Source: Erysipelotrichaceae bacterium
Lineage (GTDB): Bacteria; Bacillota_I; Bacilli_A; Erysipelotrichales; Erysipelotrichaceae
Assembly (NCBI GenBank): GCA_017441765.1
Contig: JAFRVK010000041.1
Location: forward strand, 1-50,676
Length of the DNA: 50,676 nt
Direction of reading: 5' to 3'
The number at the start of each line of letters is the position of its first letter. Position 1 is the first letter of the stretch. Under the pieces are notes generated by a model that saw only the letters and a program-made list of their open reading frames with translations, did not search any database and had not been told where the DNA came from. This document shows, one piece after another, positions 17,028 through 23,080 of this stretch. The translations under genes were made by a program, and so were the position numbers.

Positions 17028-17850
17028 GACTACACTTTTTCTTGTAGCCACACCGATCGGGAATCTGAATGAAATGACCACAAGAGCTGTGGATGTTTTG
17101 AAAAACGTCCAGGTGATCGCGTGTGAGGATACCAGGAATACATTGAAACTGCTGACGCATTTCGATATCCATACGAGGATGATCTCCTATCATAATTTCA
17201 ATGAAGAAGAGTCTTCGGAAGGAATTATAAAACTCTTGGATGAAGGTCAGGATGTGGCTCTGGTTTCGGATGCGGGCTATCCTCTGATCTCCGATCCGGG
17301 TTATTTACTGGTCAACCGCGTGATCGAAGAGGGCTACGATATCGTGACGGTCTCGGGACCGAATGCAGCCCTGAATGCCCTGGTAGCCTCGGGGCTTAAG
17401 ACGAATCACTATCTCTTTTATGGCTTTCTTAATTCCAAGCAGTCACAGGCAAAGAAAGAGCTGGAAGAGCTTAGAAACTTCCCGTACACGCTAATTTTCT
17501 ATGAAGCGCCTCATCGTATCGAAAAGACCTTAAAGCTCTGTCTGGAGGTCCTGGGAGACCGCAGGGCGTGTCTGGCAAGGGAACTGACCAAGCTTCATGA
17601 AGAGTATCACAGAGGCTCATTAAGCGAACTGTGCGAACTGTCTGAACTGAAAGGGGAAATGGTTCTGCTGATCGAGGGATATGAAAAAGAGACAGAAGAG
17701 ATCGATCAGGAAGAATTGTTTAAGGAGATAAACGGGCTGATCAAAGAAGGATACAAAACAAAAGAAGCTGTCGGGCTGATCGCGAAGAAACATGATCTGT
17801 CAAAGAATGTTTTATATAATGATTATCTGAAATGCAGCAGCAAGAAATAA
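17011..17850 (+). CDS. rsmI: 16S rRNA (cytidine1402-2'-O)-methyltransferase RsmI, 279 aa
   Basis: A SAM-dependent tetrapyrrole-methylase-fold enzyme modifying C1402 in the ribosomal P site. LVATPIGNL, CEDTRNT, LVSDAGYPLISDPG and FYEAPHRI are the family signatures, and length is standard. GTG at 17011 is chosen as the start because it lies in the right place before LFLVATPIGN; the purine-rich AGAGGAAAAGGAAGG just upstream supplies the ribosome-binding site. It overlaps ricT by 17 nt and ends before a terminator. Confidence 0.96.
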   Translation: MSLKNKTTLFLVATPIGNLNEMTTRAVDVLKNVQVIACEDTRNTLKLLTHFDIHTRMISYHNFNEEESSEGIIKLLDEGQDVALVSDAGYPLISDPGYLLVNRVIEEGYDIVTVSGPNAALNALVASGLKTNHYLFYGFLNSKQSQAKKELEELRNFPYTLIFYEAPHRIEKTLKLCLEVLGDRRACLARELTKLHEEYHRGSLSELCELSELKGEMVLLIEGYEKETEEIDQEELFKEINGLIKEGYKTKEAVGLIAKKHDLSKNVLYNDYLKCSSKK

Positions 17851-17866
17851 CATATGAACATTGAAG

Positions 17867-17893
17867 AATGCCTGTGACAGGGCATTTTTGTTT
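17867..17893 (+). terminator. Terminator after rsmI
   Basis: AATGCCTG pairs with CAGGGCATT around TGA (one bulge), followed by TTTTGTTT. Confidence 0.75.
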
Positions 17894-17902
17894 CGAAATA
17901 GT

Positions 17903-17931
17903 TTGCAAATTGAACTATAATTGACTATAAT
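17903..17931 (+). promoter_or_regulatory. Promoter for the small membrane protein at 17966
   Basis: TTGCAA (17903-17908), 17-nt spacer, TATAAT (17926-17931). The transcript would have a leader of about 28 nt containing AAGGAGG. Confidence 0.75.
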
Positions 17932-17965
17932 AAACAATAATATTTCCAGAAAGGAGGAGTAAAAC

Positions 17966-18325
17966 ATGTTCAGATCCAGAAAACAAGATCGGGAAAGATT
18001 CAAGACATATTATGAAAGGAAAAAGAACAGGAAATTCTCCCTTTTTGGAGCGGCAAAAGAAGCATATGGCTTTATCATAACGATGATGATAGGAATGCTG
18101 CCGGGTCTGCTGTTTCCTCTTTATATGGAGCCGCTTGGCCATTGGTGGTGGATCTTTCTTTTAAGCTACTGTGCATGTCTGTCTGCCGTGACTTATGCTG
18201 TGTATCGGTACCGTGAGATCACTGAAATCAGAGGTTTTTTCACGAAAGAAGAATTCGAGAAAGAATTCAAGAATGAATTATGGATGATCTATTTCATGGA
18301 TAGGGTTCATATCCTGATACATTAG
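17966..18325 (+). CDS. Small two-helix membrane protein, 119 aa
   Basis: A strongly basic N-terminal tail (MFRSRKQDRERFKTYYERKK) is followed by two predicted membrane helices (about residues 35-57 and 61-82; the second starts WWWIFLLSYCACLS) and a charged C-terminal tail. I do not recognise the family. It is monocistronic, with a full sigma-70-type promoter, a strong AAGGAGG site and a shared terminator. Both tails would be cytoplasmic if the helices form a hairpin. Confidence 0.78.
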   Translation: MFRSRKQDRERFKTYYERKKNRKFSLFGAAKEAYGFIITMMIGMLPGLLFPLYMEPLGHWWWIFLLSYCACLSAVTYAVYRYREITEIRGFFTKEEFEKEFKNELWMIYFMDRVHILIH

Positions 18326-18350
18326 CGAAGAAATAAATCATTAAAAAAGA

Positions 18351-18381
18351 AAAACGATGCTTCATTTGAAGCATCGTTTTT
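18351..18381. terminator. Bidirectional terminator between convergent genes
   Basis: The perfect 10-bp stem CGATGCTTCA/TGAAGCATCG (18355-18376) with a 2-nt loop is flanked by A5 and T5 tracts. It serves the small membrane protein on the plus strand and flotillin on the minus strand. Confidence 0.92.
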
Positions 18382-18392
18382 GCGTTTGCAGC

Positions 18393-19823
18393 TTATTCGT
18401 TCACTTTTTCTAAGCCTGTGACATTGATGTTTTTGTTAACTTTGGCATCATAGGTATTGGCTTTCATAATCTCCCTGAAATCCACTCCTGTGGCCTCTGA
18501 CATCGTATCAAAGACTTGTTTTATGATGACAGGCATATTGCCTGAGACCTGTGATACGCCGCTTTCGCCATTGCCCGAATCGTAGATCGTGACCTTGTCG
18601 ATCGCTGAAATCGGTTTTGCGATTTCCGCAGCAAGCTGAGGCATGATCTTGATCATCATTTCCGCCATGGCAGCGCCATTATATTTCTGATAAGCTTCTG
18701 CTTTCTTTTCCATGGCTTCCGCTTCCGCAATACCTTTCTGACGGATCGCTTCGGCTTCTGCCTTGCCTTTAGCCTCGATCGCTTCCGCTTCCATCTGTGC
18801 CAGATATTTCCTGGCTTCCGCTTCTTTCTTGATTTTGATCAGATTCGCTTCCGAAGCCTGTTCGCTGGCATATTTGTTCGCATCGGCCTGTTTCTCGATC
18901 GTCGCAGCCAGTTCCTGCTGACGGATCTCGACTTCTTTCTTCTTCAGTTCCGCTTCACGTTCGGCTTTTGCGATCTGTGCATTGACCGTTGCAGTCTGAA
19001 TGGAACGTTCCTGTTCCTGGTTCTGGATCTCATACGCGGCATCTGCCATCGCTTTCTTGCGATCGGATTCCAGCTTCAGTTCTGCCTGTTTGATCGCCAG
19101 TTCGTTATTCCTTTCCGCGATTTCTGTTTCCGCTGCAACTCTGGCATCGTTGGCGGCCTTGTCGGCTTTTGCCTTGGCGATCGCCACGTCTCTGTCGGCC
19201 TCCGCTTTCGCGATCTGCGCATCCTTCTTGATCTTGGAAGTATTATCCATACCCAGATCATTGATCAGACCGTTTTCATCGATGACATTCTGGATGTTGC
19301 AGGAGAGGATCTCGATGCCCAGCTTCTCCATATCCTTGCTTGCCTTGGCCATGACCTGATCGGAGAAAGAATCACGGTCTGTATTGATCGTTTTCAGATC
19401 CAGGGTACCGATGATTTCACGCATATTACCTTGCAGGGAATCCTGAAGTTCATAGGCGATCTCGTTCGGTTCCTTGTTCAGGAAGTTTCTCTCTGCCTTC
19501 AGCATGCCTTCCGGAGAAGTATCGACCCTGACTTTGGCGATCGCATCGACTTTGACATTGATGAAATCATTCGTAGGAATGAATGTATCTGTCTTGATGT
19601 CGACTGAGATCTGTCCCAGATGCAGATGGTCGACCTTTTCAAAGAAAGGAAGCTTGATTCCGGCACGTCCGATCAGGACCTTCGGAGTCTTTTTCAGACC
19701 CGAAATTATGATCGCCACATCCGGAGACGCTTTGACATAGCCGTTCTTCATGATGATAAACATCAGCAGTACGGCGCCTACGATCGGCAAAACCGGAAAT
19801 AAATACTTTAAAATCAGATTCAT
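18393..19823 (-). CDS. Flotillin-like SPFH-domain protein, 476 aa
   Basis: An N-terminal membrane insertion segment (FPVLPIVGAVLLMFIIM) precedes an SPFH/band-7 domain (about residues 30-190). A long alanine/glutamate-rich coiled coil follows (about 190-370, with repeated EAEAIRQKG-type units), then a C-terminal oligomerisation tail. This is the FloT/YuaG architecture; flotillins scaffold functional membrane microdomains. No NfeD partner gene is adjacent. A strong GGAGG site (19833-19837) precedes the ATG. It is controlled by a yybP-ykoY-type riboswitch and transcription terminator in its leader, which would tie flotillin supply to Mn2+. Confidence 0.92.
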   Translation of the reverse strand: MNLILKYLFPVLPIVGAVLLMFIIMKNGYVKASPDVAIIISGLKKTPKVLIGRAGIKLPFFEKVDHLHLGQISVDIKTDTFIPTNDFINVKVDAIAKVRVDTSPEGMLKAERNFLNKEPNEIAYELQDSLQGNMREIIGTLDLKTINTDRDSFSDQVMAKASKDMEKLGIEILSCNIQNVIDENGLINDLGMDNTSKIKKDAQIAKAEADRDVAIAKAKADKAANDARVAAETEIAERNNELAIKQAELKLESDRKKAMADAAYEIQNQEQERSIQTATVNAQIAKAEREAELKKKEVEIRQQELAATIEKQADANKYASEQASEANLIKIKKEAEARKYLAQMEAEAIEAKGKAEAEAIRQKGIAEAEAMEKKAEAYQKYNGAAMAEMMIKIMPQLAAEIAKPISAIDKVTIYDSGNGESGVSQVSGNMPVIIKQVFDTMSEATGVDFREIMKANTYDAKVNKNINVTGLEKVNE

Positions 19824-19832
19824 TGTCTTTTT

Positions 19833-19837
19833 CCTCC
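19833..19837 (-). promoter_or_regulatory. Ribosome-binding site of the flotillin gene
   Basis: GGAGG, 9 nt before the ATG and downstream of the riboswitch terminator, so translation is possible only on read-through transcripts. Confidence 0.8.
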
Positions 19838-19846
19838 TTTATCTAT

Positions 19847-19871
19847 AAAAAAGACTCATATCACATGAGTC
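19847..19871 (-). terminator. Riboswitch expression platform: intrinsic terminator
   Basis: GACTCAT (19871-19865) pairs with ATGAGTC (19859-19853), followed by six T. Its 5' arm shares CTCAT with the 3' strand of aptamer helix P1 (CTCATGT, 19869-19863), so ligand-stabilised P1 and the terminator exclude each other. This predicts an ON switch. Confidence 0.85.
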
Positions 19872-19949
19872 TCACTATTTAAAGTCAGCCGGATCCTAAG
19901 ATCGTCATGACAGCTTTTCTTCCGATAAAGGATGTTACTCCCTCAATGT
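19863..19949 (-). promoter_or_regulatory. yybP-ykoY (Mn2+) riboswitch aptamer upstream of flotillin
   Basis: Read on the minus strand, the elements in order are the P1 5' strand ACATTGAG, the conserved GGGAGTAAC (19942-19934) and a weak P2. The P3 hairpin is AGCTG, 7-nt loop TCATGAC, GATC-TTAG-GATC, then CGGCT (19915-19887). A GAGAC element and the P1 3' strand CTCATGT follow. This parallels the Lactococcus aptamer (GGGGAGUAGC; AGUCG-UCAAUUC-stem-CGGCU; AAGAC). P4 is reduced to at most ACT/AGT. The family senses Mn2+ and usually controls MntP, TerC or P-type ATPases. Confidence 0.82.
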
Positions 19950-19955
19950 ACTTTG

Positions 19956-19984
19956 ATTGTATCACATGGTCATATGACCGTCAA
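19956..19984 (-). promoter_or_regulatory. Promoter of the riboswitch-flotillin transcript
   Basis: TTGACG (19984-19979), 17-nt spacer, TACAAT (19961-19956). The predicted start, about 19950, falls at the first base of aptamer helix P1. The spacer contains the perfect palindrome GGTCATATGACC (19968-19979). Confidence 0.88.
19968..19979. promoter_or_regulatory. Possible operator: 12-bp perfect palindrome in promoter spacer
   Basis: GGTCATATGACC touches the last base of the -35 hexamer and fills most of the spacer, where a bound dimeric regulator would block RNA polymerase. No matching regulator gene is in the window, and the palindrome could be chance. Confidence 0.4.
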
Positions 19985-20014
19985 GAGTTATTTGCAAGAT
20001 TTTTTTGGAAATTG

Positions 20015-20037
20015 AAAAAAGCCTTTGAATGCTTTTG
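20015..20037 (-). terminator. Probable terminator after the cyclase-family gene
   Basis: On the minus strand AAAAGC pairs with GCTTTT around an 8-nt loop and is followed by TT. The stem is short. Confidence 0.5.
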
Positions 20038-20061
20038 TCTCATAAAATAATGAAATCAATA

Positions 20062-20655
20062 TCAATCCGAAATCAATACAGCTCTGCACGGAGCTCCATC
20101 GGATCCTCCCAGATTGAGCGGGGCACAATTAAGCAGATAAACGCCTTCTTCGACATCATTCAGCCGGATTCCTTCCAGCAGGACAATTTCTGCCCCCAAC
20201 ATGATCATGTGTACAGCTTTCCCTGTAATCTTGGAGCCTACCGTCTGCGATTCGTTTCCGTAAAGCAGGGTATGGTTTTCCGCAAATACTTCGGCAGCTT
20301 CTTCTGTCAGCACGGCGTTTCCCTTCACCAGGATCCTTTTCACTGCTTCCTCATCCGCTTTCCTGGCTTTTTCCAGCATCTTTTCCGCATCTTCTTTACT
20401 GATATCGCCTTCATGGGAAACGACAAAGGCTTTGCCGATAAAACGGTTCAGATCGACTTCATCGATCTGTTTCCCTTTATTGATGAAATGATAAGGCGCA
20501 TCAACATGTGTTCCGTTATGGACACACATACTGAAAGCAGACATGTTACAGGATCCGCCTTCGCTCTTTTTGCGCAGAATGACACGTTCCGGTCCGGGAT
20601 TTCCGGGATAGACTTCACATGTGAATATTTCCTGAGAGATATCGTAGATTTTCAT
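20062..20655 (-). CDS. Cyclase-family (KynB-like) metal-dependent hydrolase, 197 aa
   Basis: The signature HNGTHVDAPYHF fits the HxGTHxDxPxH metal-binding motif of the cyclase/kynurenine formamidase family, and YDISQEIFTCEVYPGNPGPE matches the usual N-terminus. Known members hydrolyse N-formylkynurenine, arylformamides or cyclic amides; the substrate here is not evident and no tryptophan-catabolism gene is nearby. The ATG at 20655 is chosen because GGAAG lies 6 nt upstream; an in-frame ATG 27 nt earlier lacks a site. It is separately terminated before the flotillin promoter. Confidence 0.88.
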   Translation of the reverse strand: MKIYDISQEIFTCEVYPGNPGPERVILRKKSEGGSCNMSAFSMCVHNGTHVDAPYHFINKGKQIDEVDLNRFIGKAFVVSHEGDISKEDAEKMLEKARKADEEAVKRILVKGNAVLTEEAAEVFAENHTLLYGNESQTVGSKITGKAVHMIMLGAEIVLLEGIRLNDVEEGVYLLNCAPLNLGGSDGAPCRAVLISD

Positions 20656-20720
20656 GGTTTCTTCCTTTTCTAAGTTAATCATAGAACAAACGACAGGAAA
20701 AAAGGAAAAATATACATAAA

Positions 20721-20741
20721 GAAAAAGCCTTTTCAGGCTTT
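20721..20741 (-). terminator. Terminator of tRNA-Leu(GAG)
   Basis: AAAGCCT (20724-20730) pairs with AGGCTTT (20735-20741), with a T-tract on the minus strand. Confidence 0.8.
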
Positions 20742-20750
20742 CGTTTTCAG

Positions 20751-20835
20751 TGGTGCACCAAGCGAGACTTGAACTCGCACGAGTTGCCTCACACGCCCCT
20801 CAAACGTGCGCGTATACCTATTCCGCCATTGGTGC
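20751..20835 (-). tRNA. tRNA-Leu (anticodon GAG)
   Basis: Class II tRNA. Acceptor GCACCAA pairs with TTGGTGC. The anticodon stem CACGT/GCGTG has loop TTGAGGG (GAG). The variable arm is GAG-GCAA-CTC, the T-arm GCGAG-TTCAAGT-CTCGC, and CCA is encoded. Confidence 0.95.
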
Positions 20836-20959
20836 CTGCTATTATTATATATCATTTATTCCAAAAGAAAAGAACTATCGTTCCTGCAGGAGAAAAGAAC
20901 TTTGTTCATATCTGCCAGTGAAATATTTGTTAGAATAGAGATGAAAGAGGTAAATATCC

Positions 20960-21898
20960 ATGAGCTCATTTAAAGATCTACGTATCGTCGATAATTTCTA
21001 TCAGACCTCCGCATTCTATCCGATGCCTACGGTCTGCATCAGTACGGTCAATCCCGATGGCAGCCTGAATATCGGAAGCTATTCCCTGGTGTTCCCATAC
21101 TACATCGCCGGCAAGGACCGTTATGCGATGCTGCTGGAATGCCGCAATACATCCAATACCTGCCAGAATCTGCTGAGGACACATAAGTGCGCCTTGAACT
21201 TCATTCCTGATGACAGGAAGTATTTCAAAGAAGCAGTCAGACTGGGCTTCCCTGGCCCGAGTGCGGAAAAGATGAAAGAGAAACTCCTGTTTACGATGGA
21301 AAAAGGACAGGCTGATCCGGAAGATCCGAACCGTCCCATGGTCATTGCCGAAGCCTTCCAGGTATTCGAATGCACATGGAACGTCGATCTGGAAGATGCA
21401 GGAAAATTCAAAGTCGAAGACATTGATGACGGACACCCCGGTCCATACAACAATTTCAACGGCATCACTTCCAAGTACGGAGCACACTTCATTCTCAGTA
21501 TCGACAAGATCCTGATGAAGGAACAGTACTACAACGCGATCGTTGACGGCGTCAACAGGAACAGCTTCCCGCCGGTTCCGGTAGACTATGGATACCGCGA
21601 TTCCACCAACTTCTGGTACACGCGCTTCCCGAAGCTGACCAAACCGGTCAGCGAACCGATCCCTGCACCGAAAGAAGTAGATCTGGAATCCATCCGTTAT
21701 GCGGCCAACCGCTGCGACCCGGATGTCAAGTTTACCGATGATGCCCTAAAGAATTTCGTCAAAGTGCCTCGTCCGTTCCTGAAAACCGTACTGAATGGCT
21801 GCGTCGCCTGGGCAAAAGAAAACGGCGTCACCATGATCACCGATGAACACGTCAAGATCATCAACGACAAGCGCAACGCCGAGAAACAGAAAAGATAA
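20960..21898 (+). CDS. Flavin reductase-like protein with C-terminal PCP_red-like domain, 312 aa
   Basis: Residues about 1-225 look like an FMN-binding split-barrel flavin reductase (MPTVCISTVNPDGSLNIGSY near the N-terminus; SIDKILMKEQYYNAI). The last 50 residues (from FTDDALKNFVKVP through WAKENGVTMITDEHVKI) fit the small helical PCP_red domain of protochlorophyllide reductase-like proteins: acidic/aromatic start, an A-x-x-x-F-x-x-V/I-P core, then A-x-x-x-G-x-x-x-I-T-x-E. Here it cannot relate to chlorophyll, so it is probably an accessory or redox-associated module. The ribosome-binding site is AAGAGG, 9 nt before ATG, behind a -10 TAGAAT at 20931. Confidence 0.82.
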   Translation: MSSFKDLRIVDNFYQTSAFYPMPTVCISTVNPDGSLNIGSYSLVFPYYIAGKDRYAMLLECRNTSNTCQNLLRTHKCALNFIPDDRKYFKEAVRLGFPGPSAEKMKEKLLFTMEKGQADPEDPNRPMVIAEAFQVFECTWNVDLEDAGKFKVEDIDDGHPGPYNNFNGITSKYGAHFILSIDKILMKEQYYNAIVDGVNRNSFPPVPVDYGYRDSTNFWYTRFPKLTKPVSEPIPAPKEVDLESIRYAANRCDPDVKFTDDALKNFVKVPRPFLKTVLNGCVAWAKENGVTMITDEHVKIINDKRNAEKQKR

Positions 21899-21916
21899 AC
21901 AAACATAAACAGATAG

Positions 21917-21947
21917 AAAAAGATCACGGTTTAAACCGTGATCTTTT
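21917..21947. terminator. Bidirectional terminator between convergent genes
   Basis: AAAAGATCACGGTTTAAACC followed by GTGATCTTTT is a near-perfect palindrome flanked by A and T tracts. It overlaps the stop codon of the minus-strand lipoprotein gene. Confidence 0.9.
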
Positions 21948-22830
21948 AACGTGTATGATCGTAGAGGTCTTCCCGCTGCAGACGGGCAACGACTTCGTTC
22001 CAGAGGGACAGCGTCCATTTCCTGGCACTTTCCGCTTCATTGAGGAAGTCATAGGTCTCGTCCTCGATCGGGACGCCAAACGCATTCTGTATGTATTCTA
22101 TGGCATGGGTCGCAAAGGCATTAACCTTCGGTCCCGCATCGCCCTTCATCTTGTTGGTATATTCCTGCAGCTGCAGAGCTGCGGCATAGAGTTCCTGAGC
22201 GACCTCCTGTTTGTCTTCCGTTATGCCATAACGGATCTCATCATAATGATCGACGATATAGTTTTTCATTGCGACCAGCTGATCCTCGGTGACTTCCTTT
22301 TTCTTGGTCATGTTCTTGATGACGTCTTTCGCAAATTCGTCATAGCTTTCCATGACATCTTCCCACTTTACCAGCATCCGTTTTTCGATCGGGGCCCACA
22401 TGTCGTCACTCCAGCTGCGGATACCGTTCAGCTTCTCTTTGACGCCGTTGCGCAGATCTTCGAAACCATCTGTTTTGTTGTAGGCGAGAACGACCAGTTC
22501 CTTGACGGATTCTGCCAGAAGCTCCAGCTGAGCGGAACCGTCCGTCGAGAACAGTCCGGCGATCTTTTCCAGTTTGACAGCTGTTTCATACAGCCTGTCG
22601 ACGGTCTCGGTATCATCTTTGGCGACACCTGCCTGCAAGACATCGACATCTTCTTCGATCTCGTTCAGCAGACTTTCATAATCCTTTCTGGTAAATTCAT
22701 CTGCCTTCTCTGCGATGTTTTCTACCGTCTCTTCCATTTCCATATACTTATCCTGCACGTTCTCCCACTTCAAAGAATTGCTGCAGGAACACAGCAACAA
22801 TGTCATCAAGATAATTATGATCTTCTTCAT
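21946..22830 (-). CDS. Predicted lipoprotein of unknown function, 294 aa
   Basis: The N-terminus (MKKIIIILMTLLLCSC) is a lipoprotein signal peptide; lipidation is predicted at C16 (LCS-C). The mature part is acidic and almost wholly helical, with long heptad-like stretches, so it is probably an extracellular helical bundle tethered to the membrane. No family was recognised. The start at 22830 is set by the signal peptide and the GGGGGAG site 7 nt upstream; an open frame extends further upstream, but that extension runs through the tRNA gene and is not coding. Confidence 0.85.
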   Translation of the reverse strand: MKKIIIILMTLLLCSCSNSLKWENVQDKYMEMEETVENIAEKADEFTRKDYESLLNEIEEDVDVLQAGVAKDDTETVDRLYETAVKLEKIAGLFSTDGSAQLELLAESVKELVVLAYNKTDGFEDLRNGVKEKLNGIRSWSDDMWAPIEKRMLVKWEDVMESYDEFAKDVIKNMTKKKEVTEDQLVAMKNYIVDHYDEIRYGITEDKQEVAQELYAAALQLQEYTNKMKGDAGPKVNAFATHAIEYIQNAFGVPIEDETYDFLNEAESARKWTLSLWNEVVARLQREDLYDHTR

Positions 22831-22888
22831 AACCGAACTCCCCCTGATTTCAATTCTATTATATATGTTCCATAGATTAAGAAATAAT

Positions 22889-22919
22889 AAAAAATAAAAA
22901 GCCATGATCGAATCATGAC
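22889..22919 (-). terminator. Terminator of tRNA-Leu(CAG)
   Basis: On the minus strand GTCATGAT pairs with ATCATGGC around TCG (22919-22901), followed by TTTTTATTTTT. Confidence 0.85.
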
Positions 22920-22931
22920 TTTCATTTGCAG

Positions 22932-23017
22932 TGGTGCACCAGACAGGACTTGAACCTGCACGAAGTTGCCCCATATGAACCTGAATCATACGCGTCTGCC
23001 AATTCCGCCACTGGTGC
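22932..23017 (-). tRNA. tRNA-Leu (anticodon CAG)
   Basis: Class II tRNA. Acceptor GCACCAG pairs with CTGGTGC. The anticodon stem TATGA/TCATA has loop TTCAGGT (CAG). There is a long variable arm, T-arm GCAGG-TTCAAGT-CCTGT, and encoded CCA. Confidence 0.95.
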
Positions 23018-23044
23018 ATGCATATCTATTTTACTACAAAAATG

Positions 23045-23080
23045 TTGATTGTTTGCAACATAATGTTAAAATAATTGCGT
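23045..23080 (+). promoter_or_regulatory. Promoter of typA with nearly no leader
   Basis: TTGATT (23045-23050), 16-nt spacer, TAAAAT (23067-23072), then 8 nt to the ATG at 23081. The predicted start is 1-2 nt before the ATG and no Shine-Dalgarno is present. Confidence 0.65.

Noticed and set aside
20931..20943. TAGAAT-AGAG-ATG as another leaderless start
   Set aside because: The spacer is 4 nt, and the frame from that ATG does not match the flavin reductase, which has its own AAGAGG site and ATG at 20960.
21955..22875. 306-codon frame antisense to the lipoprotein gene
   Set aside because: No family resemblance, no ribosome-binding site; the opposite strand has a lipoprotein signal peptide and a proper site.
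20751..23017. Genomic-island boundary flanked by two tRNA-Leu genes
   Set aside because: The tRNAs share general tRNA-Leu identity only; no integrase, no direct repeats of tRNA 3' ends, and the enclosed genes look like ordinary chromosomal genes.
22831..23019. N-terminal extension of the lipoprotein frame
   Set aside because: It runs through the tRNA-Leu(CAG) gene and its terminator; the signal peptide start at 22830 has a strong ribosome-binding site.
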